Shown: piece by piece, positions 13,882 through 20,166 of the stretch
Numbering within the stretch: the first letter of the stretch is position 1
How the letters are laid out: each line of letters starts with the position of its first letter
From: JBGZFC01 sp964631255
Lineage (GTDB): Bacteria; Bacteroidota; Bacteroidia; Bacteroidales; Dysgonomonadaceae
Direction: 5' to 3'
Length of the DNA: 20,166 bases
Assembly: GCA_964631255.1 (NCBI GenBank)
Contig: CAZVWS010000037.1
Coordinates: forward strand, 1-20,166
Translations under genes and position numbers: made by a program
Notes under the pieces: model-generated
What the model saw: only the letters and a program-made list of their open reading frames with translations
Databases searched by the model: none
What the model was told of the DNA's origin: nothing

Positions 13882-15027
13882 ATGAAGTTACTATTTGAGT
13901 CTCGACAAATAATCAAATATTTTTTTGTATTCATCGCCATTGTTATCGCGGTTACTTCGTTGGCACTTTCTAACCGATTGGCTCGAAAACTGGCTATCGA
14001 AGAACGCAACAAAATTGAAATCTGGGCAATGGCTACCGAACATTTGGCATCGGGCAACGAAAATATTGACATGAGTCTTGTTCTGCAAATTTTGCAAAGC
14101 AACAAAACCATTCCCGTCATTTTGTACGATAAAACAAACAACACCTACACTCCCAACAATATTGAGCTGCCCGACAAGGATGAAGAGACTTTCCTAATAA
14201 AGAAAATGGAGGAATTTTCTGAGCGACACGACCCCATTCCACTGGCAGAATTGGAGCAAGTGCTCTATTACGACGACTCATACATTTTGAAGCAATTGCA
14301 AGTATATCCCTACATCATGCTGGTAATCATCGCGGTTTTCATTCTGCTGGCATTTTTCGCACTTAGCAGTTCGCAAAAAGCGGAGCAAAACAAAGTCTGG
14401 GTAGGATTATCGAAGGAAACAGCGCACCAATTGGGCACGCCCATCTCATCGTTGGTTGCTTGGACAGAATATTTGAAGCTGAAAAATGTAGATTCTTCGC
14501 TCTTAGACGAGATTGATAAAGATGTGCACCGATTGCAAATAATTGCCGAACGATTCTCAAAAATTGGTTCCATTTCGGATATAAAACCGGTTGTGTTTCA
14601 GGATGCGATAAAAAAATCGGTCGCTTACTTAGAAAAACGAATCTCGAACAAAGTACAACTGGTATTCGACTTTCCACCCGAAGAGCTGCATGTGGCATTA
14701 AACGAGTCTCTTTTTGCTTGGGTGTTGGAAAATCTCACCAAAAATGCCGTCGATGCCATGAGCGGACAAGGCATTATCCGATACCAAATATCCGAAAAAG
14801 GAAAATATTACTGTCTGGACATAACCGATACGGGAAAAGGGCTGCCCAAATCAAAATTCAAAAGCATTTTCATGCCCGGCTACACCACCAAAGAGCGTGG
14901 TTGGGGATTGGGTTTGTCGCTTGCCAAACGCATTGTGGAAAGCTACCACAAAGGAAAAATTTTCGTGAAACAATCCGAGATTGGCAAAGGCACTACTTTT
15001 AGGGTACTATTGAGGAAAGAGAAATAG
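13882..15027 (+). CDS. Membrane-bound sensor histidine kinase
   Basis: The product is 381 residues. Helix one is about 13-30, a periplasmic sensor of some 110 residues follows (32-141, no recognised domain), helix two is about 143-161, and the cytoplasmic kinase core comes after. The phospho-acceptor is His182 in ETAHQLGTPISSL, an H-box variant (HQLGTP in place of HELRTP). The ATP-binding domain shows the N box ENLTKNAVDAM (Asn284, Asn288), the G1 box DITDTGKG (313-320) and the G2 box GWGLGLSLAKR (340-350). No receiver domain or response-regulator gene is adjacent, so it is an orphan kinase whose partner lies elsewhere. Divergent from the peptidase gene, convergent with the B3/B4 gene with a 37-base gap and no evident terminator. 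Signal unknown. Confidence 0.93.
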   Translation: MKLLFESRQIIKYFFVFIAIVIAVTSLALSNRLARKLAIEERNKIEIWAMATEHLASGNENIDMSLVLQILQSNKTIPVILYDKTNNTYTPNNIELPDKDEETFLIKKMEEFSERHDPIPLAELEQVLYYDDSYILKQLQVYPYIMLVIIAVFILLAFFALSSSQKAEQNKVWVGLSKETAHQLGTPISSLVAWTEYLKLKNVDSSLLDEIDKDVHRLQIIAERFSKIGSISDIKPVVFQDAIKKSVAYLEKRISNKVQLVFDFPPEELHVALNESLFAWVLENLTKNAVDAMSGQGIIRYQISEKGKYYCLDITDTGKGLPKSKFKSIFMPGYTTKERGWGLGLSLAKRIVESYHKGKIFVKQSEIGKGTTFRVLLRKEK

Positions 15028-15064
15028 TTGTTTTTTCCTTGTAAACGAACACGAATTGACTACT

Positions 15065-15718
15065 TCACGATAATATCTCTACATTTCGCGCATCGGCATA
15101 CTTGCTTAGCAACTCTTGAGAATAGGCAACGGCTTCCGCCAATCCTTCCTCACCCGAATAGCCGTTGATTATCATCAGCAACTTGTTTGTTTCTATCGAA
15201 ATTTTGGTGCGCTCCTCATCGCTGGTTGGCGTGCCAATGCCACCCACAGCATCCCTATAAACGGGCAATCCTTCAATATTTAACAAACCGCGCCCAATGG
15301 CATCAAATTTTTCGCCGGCGGTGCCCACTCCCAATTTCAAATTGCCCACTACCCTATCCGCATCAAATCCGCCAATGGAATATCCGGTTTTCAGCGAAAC
15401 CAAATTTATCAAATCTACCAAAGTATCAATCTGATACAAGCCTAAGCCGCGTACCACCCGGCGACACATGGCTTCGGAAGATGGTCGGTATCGGTTGGGG
15501 TCTTTGCCCAACAATTTGTAGGCTTGCCTTGTTGCGAAAATCGCTTTGCGGTTTTTAATTTCCTCCATGGGACAGGTCGCTATCAATTCGTTGCAATAGA
15601 TTTCTATTTCGCGCCACAACTCTTGGTTAAAGGCTGCGTTTTTCACATCACAAACTATGGCTGCAAAACGAAATGACGGACACACAGCTAATATTTTGTC
15701 GCTAACTTCAATTTTCAT
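15065..15718 (-). CDS. B3/B4 tRNA-binding domain protein (PheRS beta-like)
   Basis: The product is 217 residues from MKIEVSDKILAVCPSFRFA and belongs to the stand-alone B3/B4 domain proteins related to phenylalanyl-tRNA synthetase beta. Family stretches are YKLLGKDPNRYRPSSEAM, DLINLVSLKTGYSIGGFD and GLPVYRDAVGGIGTPTSDEERT. In PheRS this domain takes part in editing of mischarged tRNA; the role of free-standing versions is not settled. The frame is open to 15781, but a -7 element (15750-15757) lies inside that extension, and the family start fits ATG at 15718 with GAAGG upstream. Cytoplasmic. Not in an operon. Confidence 0.85.
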   Translation of the reverse strand: MKIEVSDKILAVCPSFRFAAIVCDVKNAAFNQELWREIEIYCNELIATCPMEEIKNRKAIFATRQAYKLLGKDPNRYRPSSEAMCRRVVRGLGLYQIDTLVDLINLVSLKTGYSIGGFDADRVVGNLKLGVGTAGEKFDAIGRGLLNIEGLPVYRDAVGGIGTPTSDEERTKISIETNKLLMIINGYSGEEGLAEAVAYSQELLSKYADARNVEILS

Positions 15719-15749
15719 CCTTCGTTTTTTTTCTAAAAAATGCAATGTG

Positions 15750-15757
15750 CAAAGATA
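15750..15757 (-). promoter_or_regulatory. -7 element for the B3/B4 gene
   Basis: TATCTTTG on the minus strand fits TAnnTTTG, 31 bases upstream of the ATG at 15718. It argues against the longer frame beginning at 15781. The -33 position holds TTTA rather than TTTG. Confidence 0.55.
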
Positions 15758-15851
15758 ACGAGAGGCAACGAGATAAACCACATTCCGGCTGCTTTATTAA
15801 CATTTAACCATATTTTTGGGAGTTAACACGCTGTAATTCCGCAAAATTTAC

Positions 15852-15859
15852 TATATTTG
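15852..15859 (+). promoter_or_regulatory. -7 element for enolase
   Basis: TATATTTG fits TAnnTTTG. A second match, TATTTTTG, lies at 15811-15818. Neither has a clear TTTG at the right distance. Use of the first gives a leader of about 235 bases. Confidence 0.5.
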
Positions 15860-15904
15860 CACGCTTTAAAGGCGAATTTGTTTATTTCTCCCAAGAAGAA
15901 GTCG

Positions 15905-16009
15905 ATGACTTTGTTTTTCAAACTATTGCAATACGATTCATCCAAAAGTCAACTCTTCAAAAAAAGGCTTCAATTTTTGGTTTTTAGGTTATCATTTAAA
16001 AAAAAGTAA
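15905..16009 (+). CDS. Possible small ORF in the enolase leader
   Basis: ATG at 15905 opens a 34-codon frame, MTLFFKLLQYDSSKSQLF..., ending in a basic FKKK and TAA at 16007-16009. A purine-rich AAGAAGAAG lies just upstream as possible ribosome site. It sits inside the long leader between the -7 element and the enolase ATG. It may be a leader peptide or chance; there is no family recognition. Confidence 0.25.
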   Translation: MTLFFKLLQYDSSKSQLFKKRLQFLVFRLSFKKK

Positions 16010-16100
16010 GGTCAATAAAAGAAGTTGGTTGGTTTTAAACATTTGCCGAATAATCCAATGGTTAATTCAGTCAAATTAATTATTAAAAAACAGAAACAAC

Positions 16101-17384
16101 ATGAGAATTATAAGTATTTTAGGAAGAGAGATTTTAGACTCGAGAGGCTATCCCAGTGTAGAGGTGGAAGTTTATACGGAGTCGGGCGCATTTGGTCGTG
16201 CAGCAGTGCCTTCGGGTGCATCTACAGGCGAAAACGAAGCCTTGGAACTGCGCGATGGCGACAAATCGAGATATTTGGGCAAAGGTGTTTTAAAAGCTGT
16301 TTCCAACATCAACGATGTGATTGCTCCTGCCTTAATGGGAATGAGCGTTTTGGAACAGATGCAAATAGACAAAATGCTATTGGAACTCGATGGAACTAAA
16401 ACCAAATCTAACCTGGGAGCCAACGCGCTGTTGGGAGTATCGTTGGCTGTAGCCAAAGCGGCAGCCAACTATTTGGGACAACCACTCTATCGCTACATTG
16501 GCGGAACAAATACCTACGTGCTTCCCGTACCGATGATGAACATCATCAACGGCGGTTCGCACTCCGATGCACCTATTGCTTTCCAAGAGTTTATGATTCG
16601 TCCGGTGGGTGCTACCTCTTTCCGCGAAGGTTTACGCATGGGAGCCGAAGTGTTTCACTCACTCAAAAAAGTGCTTCATAACAGAGGTTTGAGTACTGCA
16701 GTAGGCGATGAAGGCGGATTTGCTCCAAATCTTGCCGGAGGCACCGAAGAGGCTATCGAATCTATCCTTACCGCTATAAAAGATGCCGGCTACCAAGCGG
16801 GCAAAGACGTTACAATTGCTTTGGATTGTGCCGCTTCCGAGTTTTACGAAAACGGAACATACGACTACTCCAAATTTGAAGGCAAAAACGGAAAAAAACG
16901 TTCACGCGAACAACAAGTAAACTACCTGGAAGAGTTAATCTCTACCTATCCGATTGACTCCATTGAAGATGGAATGCACGAAAACGACTGGGAAGGCTGG
17001 AAAATGCTTACAGACAGAATTGGCAACAGATGTCAGCTCGTGGGCGACGATTTGTTTGTTACCAACGTAGAGTTTCTCGAGAAAGGAATCAAAGAGGGTT
17101 GCGCAAACTCTATCCTCATTAAAGTGAACCAAATAGGCACACTAACCGAAACGCTAAACGCGATTGAAATGGCACATCGCCACGGCTACACCAGCGTTAC
17201 ATCGCACCGCTCGGGCGAAACGGAGGATACAACCATTGCAGATATTGCTGTTGCTACCAACGCCGGACAAATCAAAACCGGTTCGTTGAGCCGTTCAGAT
17301 CGCACTGCCAAATACAACCAATTGCTTCGCATTGAGCAAGAATTGGGTGCAAACGCGGTGTACGGTTACAAGAAAGTGAAATAG
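16101..17384 (+). CDS. eno: Enolase (phosphopyruvate hydratase)
   Basis: Enolase interconverts 2-phosphoglycerate and phosphoenolpyruvate in glycolysis, in the cytoplasm, with magnesium. The 427-residue product is full length. Visible active-site residues: Glu163 (FQEF), Glu204 (GDEGGF), the metal ligands Asp242 (LDCAASEF), Glu289 (SIEDG) and Asp316 (GDDLF), the catalytic Lys341 (KVNQIGT), Arg370-Ser371 (SHRSGETEDT) and Lys392 (IKTGS). The substrate-loop variant GGSHSDAPIAFQEFM replaces the more widespread SHA-x-N-x-x-D-x-QEFM and is usual in Bacteroidota. The start is the only one giving the family N-terminus. A rho-independent terminator follows. PEP made here is also the MurA substrate. 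Confidence 0.98.
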   Translation: MRIISILGREILDSRGYPSVEVEVYTESGAFGRAAVPSGASTGENEALELRDGDKSRYLGKGVLKAVSNINDVIAPALMGMSVLEQMQIDKMLLELDGTKTKSNLGANALLGVSLAVAKAAANYLGQPLYRYIGGTNTYVLPVPMMNIINGGSHSDAPIAFQEFMIRPVGATSFREGLRMGAEVFHSLKKVLHNRGLSTAVGDEGGFAPNLAGGTEEAIESILTAIKDAGYQAGKDVTIALDCAASEFYENGTYDYSKFEGKNGKKRSREQQVNYLEELISTYPIDSIEDGMHENDWEGWKMLTDRIGNRCQLVGDDLFVTNVEFLEKGIKEGCANSILIKVNQIGTLTETLNAIEMAHRHGYTSVTSHRSGETEDTTIADIAVATNAGQIKTGSLSRSDRTAKYNQLLRIEQELGANAVYGYKKVK

Positions 17385-17415
17385 TAGAAAATAGTACCGA
17401 TAATAACTAAGGAGG

Positions 17416-17450
17416 CGGGTGGAAATATTATTTTTCCTCCCGTTTTTTTT
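17416..17450 (+). terminator. Enolase terminator overlapping the queC 3' end
   Basis: CGGGTGGAAA (17416-17425) pairs with TTTCCTCCCG (17433-17442) with one T-T mismatch, followed by eight T. The right arm and T-run encode, on the other strand, the last residues of QueC (KKREEK). Confidence 0.85.
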
Positions 17451-18105
17451 CTTCCAAATAATCTTGCAATCCGGCATCGCGTAGTTTGCAGGCGGGACAA
17501 TGTCCGCATCCTTGAGCTATAACGCCATTGTAGCAAGTGAGTGTTTGGTTGCGCACCAAATCAAAAACACCCAAAGAATCAGACAAACGCCACACCTCTT
17601 TTTTATTTAACCACATCAATGGCGTGTGAATTACAAACTGTCTGTCCATCGCCAAATTGAGCGATGTGTTGAGCGAACGGATAAATGTATCGCGACAGTC
17701 GGGATAGCCGCTATAATCGGCTTGCGAAACACCGGTTACCAAATGGCGGATATTTTTTTCGTATGCAATGGTTGCAGCAAAAGTGAGAAATAGCATATTT
17801 CGTCCCGGCACAAATGTGTTGGGAAATGTATCAGCCGGCTTCTCCTCGTCCATCGGCATATCTTTGTCGATGAGCGAGTTTGGAGCCAATTGGGCAATCA
17901 CTTCAATATCCAGTACCCGAAAAGGAACATGAGATAGTTCGGCTATTTTGCGGGCATTTTCAATCTCTTGCGCATGTCGTTGTCCATATTTAAAACAGAG
18001 AGCATGCACTTCGCCAAACTGCTCTATCGCCCAATACAAGCAAGTAGTAGAGTCTTGTCCTCCCGAAAAGAGAACCAACGCGCTTTCATTTTTAAAGTCG
18101 TTCAT
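17428..18105 (-). CDS. queC: 7-cyano-7-deazaguanine synthase QueC
   Basis: QueC makes preQ0 from 7-carboxy-7-deazaguanine and ammonia with ATP, a step of queuosine synthesis for tRNA. The 225-residue product has the adenylating PP-loop SGGQDST (14-20), the conserved GRNMLFLTFA (101-110) and SQADYSGYPDCRDTF (127-141), and a zinc site of four cysteines, Cys191, Cys200, Cys203 and Cys206 (GCGHCPACKLR). Length is normal. It lies 20 bases downstream of the thioredoxin-like lipoprotein gene, so the two are probably cotranscribed though not obviously related. The charged C-terminal tail EEKKREEK coincides with the convergent enolase terminator. Confidence 0.97.
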   Translation of the reverse strand: MNDFKNESALVLFSGGQDSTTCLYWAIEQFGEVHALCFKYGQRHAQEIENARKIAELSHVPFRVLDIEVIAQLAPNSLIDKDMPMDEEKPADTFPNTFVPGRNMLFLTFAATIAYEKNIRHLVTGVSQADYSGYPDCRDTFIRSLNTSLNLAMDRQFVIHTPLMWLNKKEVWRLSDSLGVFDLVRNQTLTCYNGVIAQGCGHCPACKLRDAGLQDYLEEKKREEK

Positions 18106-18125
18106 TGTAATTTGGTAACAAAAAT

Positions 18126-19292
18126 TTATAATCCGCCTTTTCTTATTTCGTTTTCCAATGTACTGTAGTTTTCTACACGTGCCACCACATTGCCGTTTTT
18201 ATCCAACACGAATGCCGCAGGCAGATTTCGCACATTATAAATGGTCAGTAGGTCAGAATATACCGATTGCGGGTCTCGCACCGTAATCCAAGGCAGATTA
18301 TTGGCAGCATTTTTCCAGAAATGTTCGTCCGAATCCAACGAAATTTGGTAAATTTCCAAACCCTGCGCTTTCAGTTTTTTATAAACGGTATGCAAGGCGA
18401 TATTGTGTGCCGGCGAAAACTCGGAATTATAAACCGTAAAATCCAGCAACACCACTTTGCCTCTGTAGTCTGATAATTTTACCTCTTGTCCTTGGATATT
18501 GTTCAACGCCACATCGGGCAACACGTTTTCGGTTACAACCGGTGCACCATCCAGCAAGGCGTCGTATTGCTCTTGTTGTTTGCGGGTTTTAAGTGCATGC
18601 AAGGTAAATTTATAAAGATGATCGTAGCGTGGAGTTCCTTCGTAGTGTTGTTTCCACGAAGTTGCCACCGCGCCATACATGCCATAATCTTCACGCAGCA
18701 GCGGGTCAAAAATCAGGTAATCGTTAATTTTTTGAAAAACCGCGTAATAGGCTGCCCCACCCGAAGGATTGGATAAGATTATTTTGGAAAGTTTCCCTTT
18801 GCAATCCAGCAACAAGGAGTCCAATTGATGGATATATTGCACATCGGTTAAGCTTTTTGCTTCATACATTTCATCCAAATTAACAATCTGTTTTCTAATA
18901 TCTTGCGTATAAATATCCACCTGTTTTATCTGGTCGTTGGTGGGCGAATTTTCTACCACAAACGTTTGTATCAGATTTTTCGCATCGCCTTTTATCTGCA
19001 GAGTTTCTGCCGAATCTGCTGCAAACGCCACTACTTGCGAGCCTAATTTCAATTGATAAAACTCCGGATTTTGTGGAGCCGGCTGTTTAAACTTGAAGTT
19101 TCCATTTGCATCTAATTGCACCGAATCCAACAGTTTGGCACCGCCCAATGCGTTATGTATCAAGTAAAGTGTATCGTTTTGCGAAGAGGCAAATTGGCCT
19201 TTTATCTGCAACGTGTTTTCTTTTTTACAAGAAACAATGGCCAATGCGGCAAAAATCAACACACAGATATTGTAAATATTTCTCTTTATCAT
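18126..19292 (-). CDS. DUF4369 / thioredoxin-like lipoprotein without active-site cysteines
   Basis: The product is 388 residues. A lipoprotein signal peptide ends LAIVSC, with lipidated Cys22 followed by KKEN. Residues about 26-125 form a DUF4369-type beta domain (LQIKGQFASSQNDTLYLI), then a helical part to about 250, then a TlpA/AhpC-type thioredoxin fold (about 258-385). In the fold, LSDYRGKVVLLDFTVY is normal, but where W-C-x-x-C should follow the sequence is NSEFSPAH (289-296). The only cysteines are 10, 22 and 164, so it cannot act as a thiol oxidoreductase. The cis-proline (NLPAAFVLD, 357-365) is kept. It is probably anchored in the envelope as a binding or scaffold protein. Upstream of queC with 20 bases between. 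Confidence 0.9.
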   Translation of the reverse strand: MIKRNIYNICVLIFAALAIVSCKKENTLQIKGQFASSQNDTLYLIHNALGGAKLLDSVQLDANGNFKFKQPAPQNPEFYQLKLGSQVVAFAADSAETLQIKGDAKNLIQTFVVENSPTNDQIKQVDIYTQDIRKQIVNLDEMYEAKSLTDVQYIHQLDSLLLDCKGKLSKIILSNPSGGAAYYAVFQKINDYLIFDPLLREDYGMYGAVATSWKQHYEGTPRYDHLYKFTLHALKTRKQQEQYDALLDGAPVVTENVLPDVALNNIQGQEVKLSDYRGKVVLLDFTVYNSEFSPAHNIALHTVYKKLKAQGLEIYQISLDSDEHFWKNAANNLPWITVRDPQSVYSDLLTIYNVRNLPAAFVLDKNGNVVARVENYSTLENEIRKGGL

Positions 19293-19317
19293 TTTTGTAG
19301 TTTTATTTTTGAAAGTG

Positions 19318-19325
19318 CAAACTTA
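19318..19325 (-). promoter_or_regulatory. -7 element for the thioredoxin-like gene and queC
   Basis: TAAGTTTG on the minus strand fits TAnnTTTG, 25 bases upstream of the ATG at 19292. The -33 box is weak (TTTC at N20). Confidence 0.5.
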
Positions 19326-19474
19326 GATATTTTAGCCGAAATATGGAAACATTATGCAAACGTGTTTCGAGTTTTTAGAGGTAGAAATTGCAACTATTGT
19401 AACCATGGGGTTGTTTATGCAACAAATTTCCAATAATTTATAATCTGTAATCATTCAAAACCAAAACTTTATAT

Positions 19475-19482
19475 TAACTTTG
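19475..19482 (+). promoter_or_regulatory. -7 element for pnp
   Basis: TAACTTTG fits TAnnTTTG, 42 bases upstream of the pnp ATG. No clear -33 box. Confidence 0.5.
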
Positions 19483-19524
19483 TACGATTTTATATCCAAA
19501 TTATACAAAAAATAAAAATTATTT

Positions 19525-20166
19525 ATGACGAATCCTATTGTTAAGCAAATCGAATTGTCTGACGGACGAACGATTACGCTCGAAACAGGTAAATTGGCAA
19601 AACAAGCCGATGGAGCTGTTACCCTAACCATGGGCAATACCATGCTTCTGGCCACTGTTTGCGCCGCAAAAGATGCCACACCCGGAACAGATTTCATGCC
19701 TTTGCAGGTTGAATACAGAGAAAAATTTTCTGCCTTTGGACGTTTTCCGGGCGGATTTATGAAAAGAGAAGGAAAACCCTCGGACAACGAGATACTTACC
19801 AGTCGATTAATAGACAGAGCACTACGCCCGTTATTTCCCGACGATTATCATGCCGATGTATTTGTAAACGTAACTTTATACTCTTCAGACGGAATAGATA
19901 TGCCCGACGCATTGGCAGGATTGGCTGCCTCGGCAGCTCTGGCGGTTTCAGATATTCCGTTCAATGGTCCAATTTCAGAAGTACGCGTTGCACGAGTAAA
20001 CGGACAACTCCTCGTTAACCCCACCTATGCTCAATTGGAGCAAGCAGACATGGATATAGTGGTAGGCGCTACCTTTGACAACATCATGATGGTAGAAGGC
20101 GAAATGAGCGAAGTATCCGAAGCAGAACTATTAGAAGCTATTAAATACGCGCACGAAGAGATAAAA
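19525..20166 (+). CDS. pnp: Polyribonucleotide nucleotidyltransferase (PNPase), 3' part beyond window
   Basis: PNPase degrades RNA 3' to 5' by phosphorolysis and is a core mRNA-turnover enzyme. The frame is open from ATG at 19525 to the window end, 214 codons of an expected 700 or more. It covers most of the first RNase PH domain: MTNPIVKQIELSDGRTITLE, GAVTLTMGNTMLLATVCAAK, the RNA-contacting FGRFPGGFMKREGKPSDNEI and LTSRLIDRALRPLFP, and the following DALAGLAASAALAVSDIPF. The catalytic second RNase PH domain and the KH and S1 domains lie outside the window. It is divergent from the thioredoxin-like gene, with promoter elements for both in the 232-base gap. Confidence 0.97.
   Translation, partial: MTNPIVKQIELSDGRTITLETGKLAKQADGAVTLTMGNTMLLATVCAAKDATPGTDFMPLQVEYREKFSAFGRFPGGFMKREGKPSDNEILTSRLIDRALRPLFPDDYHADVFVNVTLYSSDGIDMPDALAGLAASAALAVSDIPFNGPISEVRVARVNGQLLVNPTYAQLEQADMDIVVGATFDNIMMVEGEMSEVSEAELLEAIKYAHEEIK

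Overview
The window is a draft chromosomal segment from a member of the Bacteroidota, most likely order Bacteroidales. Three things point there. Upstream regions carry the Bacteroidota -7 element TAnnTTTG, twice with an exact TTTG box 19 bases upstream. Exported proteins have short signal peptides ending in ...SQ, ...GQ or ...AQ. The MurA and enolase active-site signatures are the ones usual in this phylum. A run of 100 N at 7851-7950 shows it is a scaffold rather than a closed sequence.

Region 1 (about 1-6540) is an AT-rich accessory stretch in which every credible gene is on the minus strand. It holds a left-truncated TPR-like gene, a small secreted protein, a SanA-type DUF218 protein, a DUF1697 protein coupled to a membrane protein, an outer-membrane-like protein, a helical protein of DUF6261 type, a small membrane protein and an LprI-type secreted protein. 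Repeats fill the gaps: a decayed REP-associated transposase (RAYT) remnant between two inverted REP-like palindromes, two ungapped 128-bp copies plus one truncated copy of a dispersed repeat just 5' of three of the genes, a nine-unit tandem array with a strict 42/41-bp alternation (83-bp higher-order period), and several hairpins.

Region 2 (6540-9844, minus strand) is a cell-envelope block: an RsmI-like SAM methyltransferase, murB and murA, the enzymes of the first committed step and the following reduction of peptidoglycan synthesis. A TTTGGGA heptamer array beside the assembly gap lies in the probable murA leader.

Region 3 (10005-20166) is ordinary core genome with changing orientation: a POT-family transporter (+), a secreted S9A prolyl oligopeptidase (-), an orphan sensor histidine kinase (+), a B3/B4-domain protein (-), enolase (+), queC with an upstream thioredoxin-like lipoprotein lacking active-site cysteines (- operon), and the first 214 codons of pnp (+). 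Convergent pairs share compact terminators (11576-11612 and 17416-17450).

I found no convincing new multi-gene system. The most unusual material is non-coding: the 128-bp repeat family with its conserved short ORF abutting downstream starts, the RAYT/REP relic, the 83-bp dimeric array and the heptamer array in the murA leader.
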